Shown in pieces: positions 1 through 13,200 of a stretch of DNA of 64,000 nucleotides. A model generated the notes under the pieces. That model did not search any database. It was not told the origin of the DNA and saw nothing but the letters and a program-made list of their open reading frames with translations. Positions within the stretch are counted from its first letter, which is position 1. The number at the start of each line of letters is the position of its first letter. Both the position numbers and the translations under genes were made by a program. Where the stretch lies: positions 4,030,001 through 4,094,000 of the forward strand of contig NC_050736.1 in NCBI RefSeq assembly GCF_014529535.1. The letters are read 5' to 3'. The stretch is from Bradysia coprophila. Taxonomy: Eukaryota > Arthropoda > Insecta > Diptera > Sciaridae.

Positions 1-1180
1 GGTTTTTCATTTATTTTTTTTATTAATTTATTATTTTTATTTGTCAAATGAAGTTTTTCTTCTGGATTTTCATTTGTAATTTTTTTTGTTATAATTTTTT
101 TCAATTTTTTTTTTCTTTTGTTATAACATTGATATTTTTAGGCACTATTGTTAATAATCTAAAATATGTTTATACATATTTACAAGGAATGAAAAGAAAA
201 CGAAATTAAACGAATTAAATTGAAAATATTTTAATAAAGAATTGATTTTTTATAAATGTCCCGTTCACCTGAGCCAAAACAGAAATACTTGAGATTGAAG
301 ACTTTTTATGGTTGTTATTTTTCGTTAGAATCGATGTCAATTTATTTCAGTTGTATTCATCCAGGTGGACAAATAAAATAGTATATTGCATCAACTCACC
401 ACCAGACCAGTTGAGTATTACCTAATACCTACTATGCTGTCTTATGAGCCTTTAACACTGGTAGATATAATGAAATTTGTATATTTCGCCATAGAGTAGC
501 TAAAATATTTCCGTTTACCAAGTAATGTTTCATAGACTTTGAAGTACTAGATTTCATTGAGAATCAATAAGAATAACACAGAAATTGAAGACGACATTCA
601 CGTAGTTCTAGTACTTCGAGGTCAATACATGTTCAGTGTTTAAAGTTTAATGGAACATAAAAAATATTCGATATAGAAAACCGTTTTGTTAGTTTGGTTG
701 GTTGTAATAACTATTGTAGAGAAAGTTTTCGCGAATTATAAAAAAATTTTCAAGAGCAGGGAACTAAATTTGTCAAAATAGATCTGAAGTAGTAAGTTTG
801 AATGCAACTGAAACAATTTCACATCTACTTCTATAAGTCTCCAGTTACAAATATTTCAACGTTCGAAGCTTTAGCGTCATTGACTTAATTTATCTGAAAT
901 TAACCAATTAAGAGCTATGCTATTAGAATTCATTAAACTATTTTTAAAAATGTATTATGATCTTTAAGGAAAATAATCAGAAACACAATACTAATCAAAG
1001 TCATCGTTAAATCAAATCAGTAAAGTTATCTTCATATCTGTTTGACAATTTATTTGAGATGATGCAGTATGCATATAACATACCTTTTAACAGATTTAAC
1101 TTCTTGTTTAACCTTTTAGAAACGGCAACTCTATCGCTGGATAATAATGCAAACTTTTACTTCCGATGTTTAGTGATTGA

Positions 1181-1320
1181 TGCGAAATCTTTTACTTCAT
1201 TTGTTTAACCATTCATTTTAATATGAAGAGCACATTAACCATTAGTCATCGCTTCTTTTTGTCGTTGTTGGGACAACAATGTTGTCGATAACAGATGATG
1301 ATTAGCCATTTCTGAAAGGT
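1181..1320 (+). repeat. Dispersed repeat family A, copy 1
   Basis: The copy begins with the block AAATCTTTTACTTCATTTG and ends with TGTCGATAACAGATGATG followed by a CCATTTCTGAAAGG-like end. Both blocks recur in the same order and at similar spacing near 3.5, 8.2, 31.7, 38.5 and 46.8 kb, with single-block fragments near 40.4 and 61.0 kb. No terminal inverted repeat or open frame is evident, so the superfamily is unknown. Confidence 0.65.
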
Positions 1321-3544
1321 TAATTGTACGCCTTAGGAATCTTACAATAAGTAAGGATAGGAATCTACTTCTTGTTTCAGGTGTTTTTTATTTATTATAT
1401 ATGGAACGTTCACATGCATTCTATTTTTCATTCCACTATCCGGATTTTTTTCTCTTAGTTCCTCGTCACTTTTCTAACATTTTCTTTATTTTAAATTTGT
1501 TTCATCACTAACGTTTCTGCTACATTTTGTGTGTAATTTCTTTTAATTCAATTTATGTAAACATGTATGACCTGCATTAATATACTTTTACGTTTAAATA
1601 GTTCCTTTTGTTTGTAATTTACGTTAATATAACAAGAATATTTTCTAGATGCGATTATTGGTTGCTTGATTGGTGATTATTTTTGGTTTGTTGGAATGAA
1701 TTTTACTTTTTAAATTTTTGTTTTATTACTTGAAGCTCATATTTATTTAAAGGGAACTTCCTAACATTATTTTGTAATATCATGTCACGATGGTAGAGAA
1801 AAACACCAAAAAATAGGTTAGAACTTGTTTTGGCTGTTGATTGTTATTCGAAGTTTTGTTGTTGTTGTTTTTTTCTCGAAAAATAAGAACAATATTTTGA
1901 GCAAAGTATCGCGTTTTGCAGTAACTGGAACGTGCGATCCCCCAATTGTAGTTCCTCTGATTATTCTCTGATTATTCCTCTTTTCAAGAGATTCAAGCTA
2001 TCAACGAATTTTTTGACTTAAGCTTTAAATATGAGGAATAATCGATTGCTCTCTCTGAATAGTGTGTCTTACGAGATGGTGAATAATGTATTCGTATATT
2101 ATAATCTGGTAGATGGAGTTGGCATTACTGACAAAATCCGTAACGGTCTTCCATTTGTTAGTGTTCCAATATCATTACCAAAAAACATAATAAGTAACTG
2201 AAACCCGCGGTAAAAAAAATGAAATTTTTAATCGATATTCTAAGATGTTTGGCTAGATGAGCTTTGAAAAAGAGAAAATTTTATTATGTTTCTACTGAAA
2301 ATACTTCATTGGTTGATATTTGAGTGTATATTAAGCCAAAGACTTTGTGAGACGATGTAAATGCCTTACGTATATCTGGTGTGTTTTCTTGTTTGGTTTT
2401 ATTGGCGTATTGATTAGTGTTTTTCTAATTGTTTCTAGGAAATATAGAGAAATATTTTGGAATCAGAATCGAAATATATGAAACTATGGTTATACTTAGC
2501 TATTTTTTTGACATTCTTTTTAGTAGATTTAAAGACAGAAAAATAGATTTTTGCTCCTACTAAATATTCTTTGATGTAAAATATCTTTCTGAAAATATTT
2601 CGTTTCATCGTCTGTGTGTGCATTTTTTACGTTTTTATTTTAATTTCCTTTCATTTTTAAATATATTTCCTTCTTAGTTTGATTAAGTTGTTCGTGTATT
2701 TTTCATCTGTTGCTGATATGATCGTGTGTCATTTTATTTTGTGTAGTTGCCAGTAGTAATGTTTTTATACATTTTAGTCGATATAAAAACATAATTAGAA
2801 CAATTTTTCATTAAAAAATATTTTTCTGTTCTAATTCTCATCCGAAATATTCCTACAATTAGATTGGTTTCTTTAAATGTTTCTCTAAATATATTTCAAA
2901 ATTGTTTTTCGAACATCTGCTTTCCTCGAACAACTTTAATCTACTAATCAAATTTTTGTAATTTATTTTTTCTCCTTTTTTATTTACTTGGCTTGGGATA
3001 TATATATTCATATTTTGTTGACATTTGTTTTTACTTTAAATATTTCTTTTCGTTTAATTTCTTTTATCGTTCGTAGTTTTTGGTAGTGGATTCGGTTAAA
3101 TAATTCATAAAAAATATTTTTATTTTTTGTATTTTATTTTGATATTTAAAATGATTGTTTCGAATAACATTCCATATTGTTAATCTATAACTTCTTGGAA
3201 TCGTTGCTTCTAAATTAATTAAGAAATCAAATATCTGAACGAATTTAATAGTTTATTACTTATGTGTCTGTGTTGTATAATAAAACCTAATTTAATTAAA
3301 AATTTGTAATTAGAAGAATACGAAACATGTAAAAAATTATCTTACGAAAATACTGAATTTATTGAAAATTGATATGTCAATTAAGAAATTTAGTATTAAT
3401 TTGTGTTTACTGTGTGTGTATCTGTGGTTTAGTTGAATATTTTTGTAAACATATGGCTGTTTAATTTTTTAGTTCAACATTAATTTGTTTAAATCAATTT
3501 AAAGTTAACCTTTTTGAAACGGAAAACGCATTTGGATATACGTT

Positions 3545-3680
3545 GAATCTGTTACTTCGTTTGTTTAAACTATCGCTATACAAAATCTATCTCGTCATTA
3601 GTTTCAGCTACTATAAAGATACAATAGCTCATTGCTTACTTTTGTAGTCTAGTCGTCGTTCTCTATCCGTTTCTAAAAGG
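3545..3680 (+). repeat. Dispersed repeat family A, copy 2 (diverged)
   Basis: It starts GAATCTGTTACTTCGTTTG and ends with TAGTCGTCGT then ATCCGTTTCTAAAAGG, matching the two ends of the copy at 1181-1320. The middle is diverged. Confidence 0.5.
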
Positions 3681-5157
3681 CTCTTTTATAACAACAAAAT
3701 CAAAATTTGGAGAACTATTATTTTGCTCTGCAAAAAAAGTCCTATTCAAAATATCACCAGTACGGTCGTTTCGTAATCTTTTTATTAGTTCATGGAACAG
3801 AATTGTTTTGTGGAGCTTTTCTTTATTTGTTTATTAGATTTTATCGCTCTTATATTGTTCGTTTTGTTGTTTATGTTTTACTTTTTTGTTTGTTTGCTTG
3901 TTTGTTTATTCATGTGGTGTTAATGAGACTAAAATTTAATACAAAGGGAATAACATGTTGGAATATAGAGTAAATCAGCTTTTGTAAATTATTCTAATTT
4001 AATCTGTTAAATGTACAGAGTGTGAATTACAAGAACGGGCCAATTCAATCCAATGTATATTATTCATTACACCACAAATGTGTTGTCCGCATTGTTATAC
4101 GTACAAATTCATATTATGTATGAATAATATCGTGGAAATTGAAGTTGGAGTTGTTCACACTGTAAATGGAAATAATCTCGAAGAAGTTTGTTTGATGTAA
4201 TTATAAAGTGTGCTGCTTGAAGCAGTTGTAGATATCATAAAAATAAGAATGTGTTGCTTTCAAAAATATTTTTTTAAAATTAATCTTAATGTTGAATGTT
4301 CAGTATTGTAAGTTGTTCAACATAGAAAATACTAACCAATAATTTTTTTACTCTTCAAAAGCCGGCCGAAATAGCTCAAAAATAGTTGGACTAAAATGTT
4401 TCCACAATGATTTTTGTTCAAGAAACCATAATATTCCTTAAAAAATAAAAATCATTGTGAAACATCATTTCCGAGGATGCAAAAATGCATTTGATATTCG
4501 GCGATTAATGCAAGTGATTAAGTTAAATAAACGGAAATGAAATGCAACGCAAAGTTGATTTGTAAATAAAACTCCATTATTACCGAACCTTTCTAGTTTA
4601 CTAATCTTAATTAATTAGTTCGGTAATATCCTCGTTGAAATTACTACATTTCCATTTTTCTTTACATTTTTTTGTGCTTTTTTATCGACAATTTTAAATT
4701 TATAAATTTATAACCACATCGTTACTCGTTTAACATTTTAAATTTCAATTTTTCGTGAAGATTTTTGCATTAAATATGTAATAAATGTGAACTCTTATAT
4801 GTTATTACTATACCATTCTACAATAATTCTTTTCTTCTTTCCTTCATTTTACGATAAAAATTTTTCTGAAATTTTAGCAAACTATAAAAAAAAAGTTTTG
4901 AATAAAGTAGAATAGCTTACTCGGCTGTCTTAGGTGTTGGTAACAAAAACACAGCCAACTTCACTATCTTTAGCTATTTTTAGCTAACATGAGTGAAGTT
5001 GTCCATTTAAAGCTTTTGTCAACACTTAGCAAGTTATCTGTACGTTTCTATTACTTCGAAAAAGGAAAATCGTGACTAATTCCATAATTCATTTTAATTT
5101 TTAAACATTTATGCCAATAAATCAGAAACGGCTGTGAAAAAAATATCGATCAGCACC

Positions 5158-5402
5158 TTAAGAGCAATTAACCCTCTGCAAATTTATAGCCTATATTTGA
5201 TGATTTCTCTGAACCAAAATCTTTTTTTGAAAAAGTAAAACCATTAAAGCACGCAAAATGTGTTATTTTTACTTTTGTGGGTTATCCTACTTGGAGAAAC
5301 CTGTGCAGACGAGAAGATTACACAAATTTACACAATCTGCAAAACGAATATTTTTCCTCCCAAATGTAGTCTACCAATTTGCGACGGGTTGATCGCTCTT
5401 AA
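5158..5402. mobile_element. piggyBac-type MITE (TTAA-flanked), diverged copy
   Basis: The element is bounded by TTAA on both sides. Its ends are TTAAGAGC and GATCGCTCTTAA, with inner blocks TATAGCCTATATTTG on the left and CAAATGTAGTCTAC on the right. The same layout and the block AACCAAAATCTTTTTTT occur in the element at 48988-49244, so the two are one family. TTAA target duplication is typical of piggyBac elements (known of that superfamily). It encodes no transposase. Confidence 0.65.
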
Positions 5403-8197
5403 ATTGTATGAATGGAATGAAAAGTCATGCGTGAATAAACTTATTCACTTCTATGACTAAAAATATCAATAATAATACTCAAACTGAATACATTTCAATG
5501 CATAATAATTCAGAAATCGGTAAAGAATCGTTAAAAGAACGCAAACATAATGAAGCACTTCATGGTAGTACGTTCACGGTAAGTACGAAATATTTTTGTC
5601 AGTGATTACACCTACATATAAATTGGAACTTAATTGAAAAGCATCTTAAATTTTCGTTGGCTGCGATACATATTTCTGGATGTGGTGTTAGTCACATTAC
5701 CGTAGAAAAAAAATAGTGTTTCTGTTGTACGGCGAACAGACATAATATATCAAATACCACGATTATATTGATAAACCACTGAAAAATCAGGAAAAAATGC
5801 TAAGCCTGTTTGCGCACACATAAATATCCTATGCTCACATAGTGTAATTATTGATAACAATTATATTAAACAATATTTTTCATCAGTAAAAAGCACCTGC
5901 GGTTATATTTATAACAGTTTTCTTTTGTCTAATAAAGTTTTTGTTTTTAAACATTTTTTTTTAACAAAATAATTTCTTTTTTGGTTTTTCATTTTGTGAT
6001 CAAATATTTTTATTTACATAATTTTTGTTCTCATCTTAAATTGGGCTGTTCCATGTCAAAACTTTGTGTAATTTTTTTTCTCAAAATTTTTTTGTAACAA
6101 TTAAATAATCATGTGTGTACATACGCACGGCGTATTACCCCTTAAATCGTCTCCTGCAACATGTTTTCAATTTTTAATTTTTCCCTTTTTTTCTTTTTAG
6201 TCATATAAGGTAATTTTGGTATAATTTTTTTATGGTTTTTTATGGGTTTTTTTTCTTCTTTCTTTTAAATATTCAATGTAACTTACAGTAAGGTTGTTTC
6301 CTATCGCAATATTTAACAATATAATTCTTCTTTTGATATAATATTTATTTAGTTGTTTTTTGTTGTTGTTGTATCATTAACATTAATAATTCTAAATTTT
6401 TATTTTTTCTTTTAATTTTTTTTTTACTTATTTTTTGGATTTTTAAGTTTTTTTTGCTAAAAATTGTTCGATTCTTGTTTTTTAATATTAATTAATATAA
6501 ATTTCCTAATAATAATATAATTTTAATTAATAAATGGTAATGTAAAAGTATAAAAGTTTTGCACAATTTTGCGCACTTTGTATTTGTTTTTATGTTTTAG
6601 CCAAAAAATTGTTTCAAATTGTTTTTTTGTTTGTTTTTGTCTTTTTTGTTCAATAAATGTTTTCTATAAAGTTTTTAATGGTTTTCCTTTGCAGCTACTT
6701 GGATCTAATTAAAACTTATTGTGAATTCTAATTTTGTTGCATTGTCTTTATTAAATAAAAATATTTGTAAATAATTAGACTTTCGGTAAACGACAAGAAA
6801 TTTTTTATTTTTTTATTTTGTTTGTGATGGAGTTTGAAACATTCTTTCGAAATTTTTTTTATTGATCAACTCAATATGAGATTACTAAATATTAAATGGT
6901 CATTATAGTATATTGGATTACACGAAATACTTTTTGTTATAGAGAATTTTGAATTATCCGCGTAGTAGACACACATATAATAATTTATGTAACGAAGAAA
7001 ATATTGATTTCTTATCGTTTAGCAATCTAATGTTTCTTTTTTTTTGTTAAAGTAGAAGAATTTGTGCAAAAATTGGAAGTAAAACGAAGCAGCGTGTGCA
7101 AAAATGTGCAAAAAGCCGTAAAGAAGTTGATGAAATTTGTGCTGGTTTTGTTGTGATAGAACTAAAATATTTTTCAGTTTTTTTTTATTCAAATGTTTAT
7201 CTCCAAAATTTTTAACTTAATCCATTCTAAAACTTTAGGTTTTCATTGTTCTTTGATGAATTTAAAATTTATAGACTCTCAAACGACTGAATTGTACAAG
7301 AAGTTCGACGCTAAGCCGATCAATGTAAATCTAAAGCTTTAGACTAGTCTTATTTTAAGTATTAGTAGTTTTATTCTTGATTTTACATCAAATCTTAACA
7401 GTTTTTAAGGAATCGATTCGTTTTTTTGTTATTTTTTGATATATTTGTACGGTCAAACTTAACGACTGACTTACTATCAACATGAGATCATGAATCAAAA
7501 ATAACTACTGCCTGTAATTTTGTGTTTGTATCAGATGCAATTTTACAGAAAATTTTTGCATTCCAAACAGATCATTTGTGGTCTCATACATAACAGAAAA
7601 ATACTTTAGGAGTGAATGCGTGCCGATTGAAACGATAAATTAAAGCAACGTTTGAAGATTAACAGTAACAAAAATAAAATAAAATTGAGCACAAGGTCGT
7701 TCATGGTCCCAACATTTGAACTAGTTGTTAATTGCCAAAAGTTCCTTGGCGCCCTGTAATCGATTGATGTAAATAAATATACTCAGGGCTACTGTCTAAA
7801 TGAAAGCATGACAATCCGGCTGCTTTCTTTGCGTTCGCTAAAGGTTAATGTTAAGATACACACTTTGATGGGCCAACAATCACATTGTCTACGGAATGAT
7901 TTCATTGATCAATTACATAATTGTGAGAAAAGTAGCAAGTAGCATAGGTGGGACAGAGAAGTTGATATAGTTGGTTAAATTGCATAGATTTTTTTTTTTA
8001 AATAGTTTGGCTACCCTACTACAATTGGTATGAATAATAAAAAATGAAGTACGACGGTCGCTATTATTATCTTTTATTATTGAAGATCGCTCGACGAAGA
8101 ACCATTGATTTTTTAGTGTCTCGTCGAGCTAATCTCGAGTCTTCATTGAGTAAATTTTTGACCTTTTAAAAACGGCCAGTGCTAACAAAAAAATCAT

Positions 8198-8376
8198 GAA
8201 AATCTTCTACTTCATTTGTGTAAAGTGGCAGTCTGATAGATTATCTTTAGTGTCTGGTACAAAATCATGTGATCATCACATTTGTTTCGTACATTTCGCC
8301 ATAATAAGAGAATACAAACTAGAGTTCATAGTTTATTCTTGTCGTTGTCAGCACATGGCTAGCCGTTTCCATAAGG
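8198..8376 (+). repeat. Dispersed repeat family A, copy 3
   Basis: It starts AAAATCTTCTACTTCATTTG and ends TCTTGTCGTTGTC then AGCCGTTTCCATAAGG, the two diagnostic blocks of the family. A 117-codon frame that spans it is not a gene. Confidence 0.5.
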
Positions 8377-9574
8377 TCAAAACAAATTTTAAAAACTTCA
8401 GGGTCGTAATATCAAAAAAGACTGGAAGACTAGTAAGAAAAGTCAGAAGTACAGAAATTTTCACCTTTAACCATTACAAAAAGATGGGTTCCGTTGGTTT
8501 GTATATATTATTGTTCTTGATACTTTTCCAAGAAGAATTAACGAGGTAATTGGTCTACGAATATTTGTGTAGTAACTCGATGATATGTAGAGACTTATTT
8601 CAACGAATTCTCTGTCGGAACTGTGAACAATTGAAGAGTTTAGTTTCAATGTGCTCGACTAATTTTATAATATTGTGATCGCAATCGAAATCAATTGATT
8701 GGTGTTGCTGACCGGTAATCGATCACAAATGGGAACAGTGACATTCCCAACGAATATTTTTTTGTTGTTGTCTTTTAATTAATCGTTCTGGCGAAATATG
8801 TCGCCGTAAAATAATTTTGCTACGATGAACCATACTCATTCATGCAATATGATTTCAGTTTTGCAACTCTATAAAGTAGTGCGATCGTCTACGATCTCAA
8901 CTATGATGACAATATATAATTTATGCGACTGCTGGTTTTTTAATTTTTAATTATTTATGATCAGATTATAATAATTTTTGTTTTGTCTAAATATTTTTTG
9001 TTATTGTTTTTTATGCTCTTCATGTTTTTCATTAATTAATTATTAATAATTTTTAAATTTCAACAACACATCTTACAGTCTAAATAACAATTGATATTAA
9101 TGCTATTCTAAATTTTATTAATAAATATTGCATTTGAATGCCACATTCGGTTTTTCCTTTCGTTTGAATAAAATTAAATTCACATTTCGCTCGAGATTTA
9201 AAAAAAAAGAAAAGAAATTTTACTTAAAAAAATTAACCAATTACAATTAAACGGTACAAATTGTAGCACCTCATACTTTGATGCATATAATAATATTTTG
9301 GTGCATCAGCACATCTATGAATAAAATGAAAGATTTGTAACAATTTCGAATTAAACGAGATCCTTTTAGCAATACACTTAACAACACATAGAATTTGGTC
9401 AATTGCAAGATAAAGAAAATTCTCTTTGACGATTTTTTTAAAGTTAAATTGTAAAAATAATGATCCACAAGACTTAATTTATTGCATACTGTAATGCAGC
9501 CATATATATTTACTTCATACGTCCCAATACATCCATTAGTTAGTTACATATTTGTTTCGGGTGAGTGATTTTAA

Positions 9575-9725
9575 GCGAATATTTGCTGGTTGTACGTGCG
9601 AAAGTGCCCAAAATCGACAGTCCCAAACAGATAATGTACACAACTTGACATGCAAAGAACGAAATCACAAGAAAAATTCCAAAAATTCACTCACTTTCGT
9701 CCCCGAAGTATGTATTTACGAGCTT
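9575..9725 (+). repeat. Dispersed repeat family B, copy 1
   Basis: Shares an ordered set of blocks with 39650-39775: CAGTCCCAAACAG versus CCGTCCCAAACAG, ATGCAAAGAACGAAA versus ATGCAAAGGACCGAAA, then AGAAAAATTCCAAAAATT versus AGAAAAATTTTAAAATTG, then a CCCGAAG block. Ends and class were not defined. Confidence 0.5.
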
Positions 9726-10105
9726 ACCACAACAATTTTGGTATATAGCGAAATCATTGACGTCATGTCAATGTTGTGCAACATGTGTGACTCTTTCGAA
9801 TTTACATGGTTCTTCGTCTTTGTTTGCATGAATGCTGCTATTTAATGCCATTCAATTGACCACATCCTCTTTATGAGCTTATTTTAACTTACAGCATGTT
9901 TCCAACGAGCTTTTTAGTATTTTTATTGTGGCAAATTGAAAAACTTAAACAAACACTAAAATGATCGTACACAGTACTAATGACATCAAAATTGTTCGTC
10001 GATTTACGTCAAATTTTTCTCTTAAAAAAAACTTTTTTCCTTTAACTTCCGCCATAAATCGAAAGGACATTTAAAAGCAACAAAAATCACGATTTTTTGT
10101 ATCTC

Positions 10106-10163
10106 TTTATTTTTAAATCGTCACCTGATGGTCCAACTGTGGTGTTTGTATGGTTGATTTATT
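10106..10163 (-). terminator. Candidate poly(A) signals for Syt7
   Basis: Two minus-strand AATAAA hexamers (at 10163-10158 and 10111-10106) lie about 25 and 75 nt after the Syt7 stop codon. The further one has the more usual spacing. AATAAA is frequent by chance in such AT-rich DNA. Confidence 0.3.
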
Positions 10164-10185
10164 GAATTTTCTGTTAGTTGTTGAT

Positions 10186-10286
10186 TTACTCTGGTTTGAG
10201 GCGATGCCATTGAATTATTGTTTGACGTGGTTTGGATATCATATCCTGCCAGTGCTTTGTTTCAGACGCACCAGATCCATTTTTTC
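10186..10286 (-). CDS. Syt7: Syt7 last coding exon (end of C2B)
   Basis: Found from splice signals and protein similarity, because it is only 101 bp. After an acceptor ending TTTTTACAG it reads [19 protein letters not shown], then [13 protein letters not shown] and TAA. The ETKHWQDM and WHRLKPE blocks are the conserved end of synaptotagmin C2B domains. It enters in phase 1, matching the donor at 10745/10746. Confidence 0.93.
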
Positions 10287-13200
10287 CTGTAAAAATTAGT
10301 TGGATTTATTGCGCCGCTGTGGATCTAGGAATGTAAATACGAAAAGTCCAGTATTGTGTGAACGGACCCCTATAATCACACTAAAACGTAACTTTTCGTT
10401 TATGTCGCAAGCTAAGCACACACCAATAATCCTTAACTACAACACAAGAAATAATTTCCAACCCTAGGGCTGTATTATCCACACAAGTTGTGTAATAGTA
10501 GATTATGTACGTTAAGTAGAGAAATATGGAAAATTGATACGAAGGTGATAGTATTACCGAGCCCTTGAAAGGCGATGAACACATTCACCCGAGTAAATCC
10601 ATTTTCTCACATTTCTCCCATTCGACAAATTGAAAACCAATTTCGATAGAATTAAAGAATGTCCAAGAGAATGTCCTTATCTCGCTAGTCTTCGAAATCC
10701 CCCCCTAACGTTTACAATCTCTTTCTCAAACTTCACCACACTTACCAGCTAATAAAATTCTGCCAATCAACTCATTTCTTCCAATGTTATCAAAGTCCAT
10801 GACCATAATGTCAAGTGAGCATTCTCGAATTTTTTCCCATGGCACATTGAAGCTAAACGATTCGTTAAATACTGGATTTAGCGTACATTTAAATATTGGC
10901 GTTTTGCGTTTTTCTATTTTCTTTTCACCGAATTGCAACCAGACTTTTACATAGGGATCTGAAAACGAAAGCACCTAAAGTTTACGAAGAAACTCAAATC
11001 AAGTTCGTATGTAAAAGCAACTTACCAGACTTTCCATTGATGTCTTTCGCTTTTAAGTTTCTTGCTTTCAGCAAACTAAGCGTAAGTATGGAGTTGGAAG
11101 GATGATAGCACAGTGATGACAATAATTCACCACATTTGTCTTTCGCCGGTGGTTTCAGAGATTTCCAAAATGTTTGCTTGTTACTAAAATCAACCTAAAA
11201 TTGAAAATTTTCAATGAAGATGGATAATTAGACGACAACACTTGGTAGTTTAGTAATTGAGCTAGCTATGTATAAATTAAATTTTCATCTATTGCTTTCA
11301 CGTCCTGCTTGACCTCAGTTTAGAATAGGATAAAAATTGAAATTTATGCAACTGAGTATCATAAAGTGAGAAATCGTCGAACTTTAGATGCCTCTGTTGC
11401 ATAAAACGTTGTATGAATCTCACTGCAAATTTTGTTATTGGGCTCACGACGTGTATTATGCGTCCTCATAAAGCCTAATAAAGTACTTTGCACTCGATGT
11501 CATAAATAACTATTATGTACGAACTAAATGTCGAGATTTTCAATTCAACTGAATGATTTTGAAACAGGTACTATTTTAGGGAAAACGTTTTCCCGATTTT
11601 CCTCATTTTCCCTAATTTTCCTGATTTTCCCAATTTTCCCTATTTTTTCTTATTTTCCTGAATTTTTCCGATTTTCCTTATTTTTCCCGATTTTCCCGAT
11701 TTTCGTTAATTCTAAATTACACTTCAAAACTCTCTTCCAGATTTAATGGGTAAATAAAATAAATGGTTTGATAGTGGCGGACGATTTCCTGAAAGTATTT
11801 GTTGTCATCTCAAAGTGGATTGAAACCATCGAGTTCTTTTTTCTCTCCAATGAAGAAAATACCTTGTAGTGAATAGCGAAGTAGACCCGCATCTCGATAT
11901 TTCACGTTATCTAAATACTAATGTAAGTCTCTTAGACTTCTTCAATCAATAATAAATAGAATTCTATCTGAAATCACATAATGAGTACTGACGAAACGAT
12001 TTTGTTAGTAAAGAAAGACCAAGACCCGCGGTGCTTGATCAGCCGCAAAAATTAAATGTCTCAGACTCTGAGGTGCTCTGTCGCAAGAAGTACTGGGGCA
12101 AAGTCATTTTTTAAATGAACTTTTTGTACAGTGGTGCGATCAAAGTAGTGCGTAAATGGATGTTCATATATTACGTTTGGAAAAATGAAGATCCCACTCC
12201 TGTACATAACAGCTATTTTGCTAACATGTGCCTAAATGGAAATTTTGCGCAATAGATGTGACAATTGTCAACCCGAGGCGAAGCCGAGATTGACAATACA
12301 TCGTATGCGCAAAATTCCAGTTTAGGCAAAAGTTAACAACAAGATTTTATGCACTGTAGCAATTTTACACTTCATCGAATGCATATTTACGCACGCAAAA
12401 TGAACATTTGAGCACTACAGTGCATAAAATCTTGTTGCTAACTTGTGCCTAATCTGGACTCGGCTTCACCTCGGATTGACAATTTTTACATCTATTGCTA
12501 TATTGCGCAAAATTTCCATTTAGGCACATGTCAGCAAAATATCGATTGTTAAAATGAAGCGGAAATATAGAACCGCCGCTTCTGGATTTTTATATTCGGC
12601 TGTCCGTTCCGTTGTTTAAACTAATTGGTTGGACTTTTTTACAGTTAAACTAATTTTCCGAAAAAAATCGTTGCATTTTTGAGGCATAAAGTAGAACAAT
12701 TTTTTAGTTTAAAATAATGACCAACTAAACACAATTTCATTAAATCGCAACTTTGTCCATAATCACCGTGCAAGGTGAACTCCCTCGAAATTCATTTAAC
12801 TAGATACAGAATCATAAGCTAAACTTTCCAGTCAACCGCTAACTCTACATGACAAATGATAACTAATCAAAATCTAATAACAAAAAAGTTGCAAAAGAGT
12901 TGCACACGTTAAGAAGAGTTGCAAAAGAGTTACAATTTTTAGTGATTTCCTAATCCGTCTATATTTAATGTCTACATCTTTATAGCATTAAACAAAAGAG
13001 GTCAATTTTATGTTTTTTACCATTTTATGGTCAGGAGATCTGTAGTATCTGTAATAATTGAGTTTTCAATCTGCAAACCAATCGGAAAACTGACGTATTT
13101 ATTGTATATAAACTTGTTCAGATCTATGTCATTTATTCTCAAGACCCTATTAGCGACTCCCACTTCCGTTTTTATTGAAAAGGCCTTTCAGCTCTGATGT

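Larger units (their letters stand above)
1..5157. other. Gene-free AT-rich region downstream of Syt7
   Basis: I see no gene here. The + strand is T-rich with many homopolymer T runs. The only reading frames are short, mostly lack an ATG, and resemble nothing known. Two diverged copies of a dispersed repeat lie at about 1181-1320 and 3545-3680. The region is downstream of Syt7, which reads leftward, so part of a long 3' UTR cannot be excluded. Confidence 0.6.
5403..10185. other. Gene-free region directly downstream of Syt7
   Basis: No gene recognised. Very T-rich on the + strand around 5940-6680 and 8930-9060. It contains repeat family A copy 3 (8198-8376) and one member of another dispersed pair (9575-9725). 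Minus-strand AATAAA signals at about 10158-10163 and 10106-10111 lie just past the Syt7 stop and could end its transcript; which is used cannot be told from sequence. Confidence 0.5.

Noticed and set aside
5260..5460. Small frame with a hydrophobic start and several cysteines, like a secreted peptide
   Set aside because: It begins at GTG, not ATG, and lies mostly inside the TTAA-flanked MITE copy at 5158-5402.
8196..8549. 117-codon + frame with a hydrophobic end
   Set aside because: It spans dispersed repeat A and shows no domain or codon bias; treated as chance.
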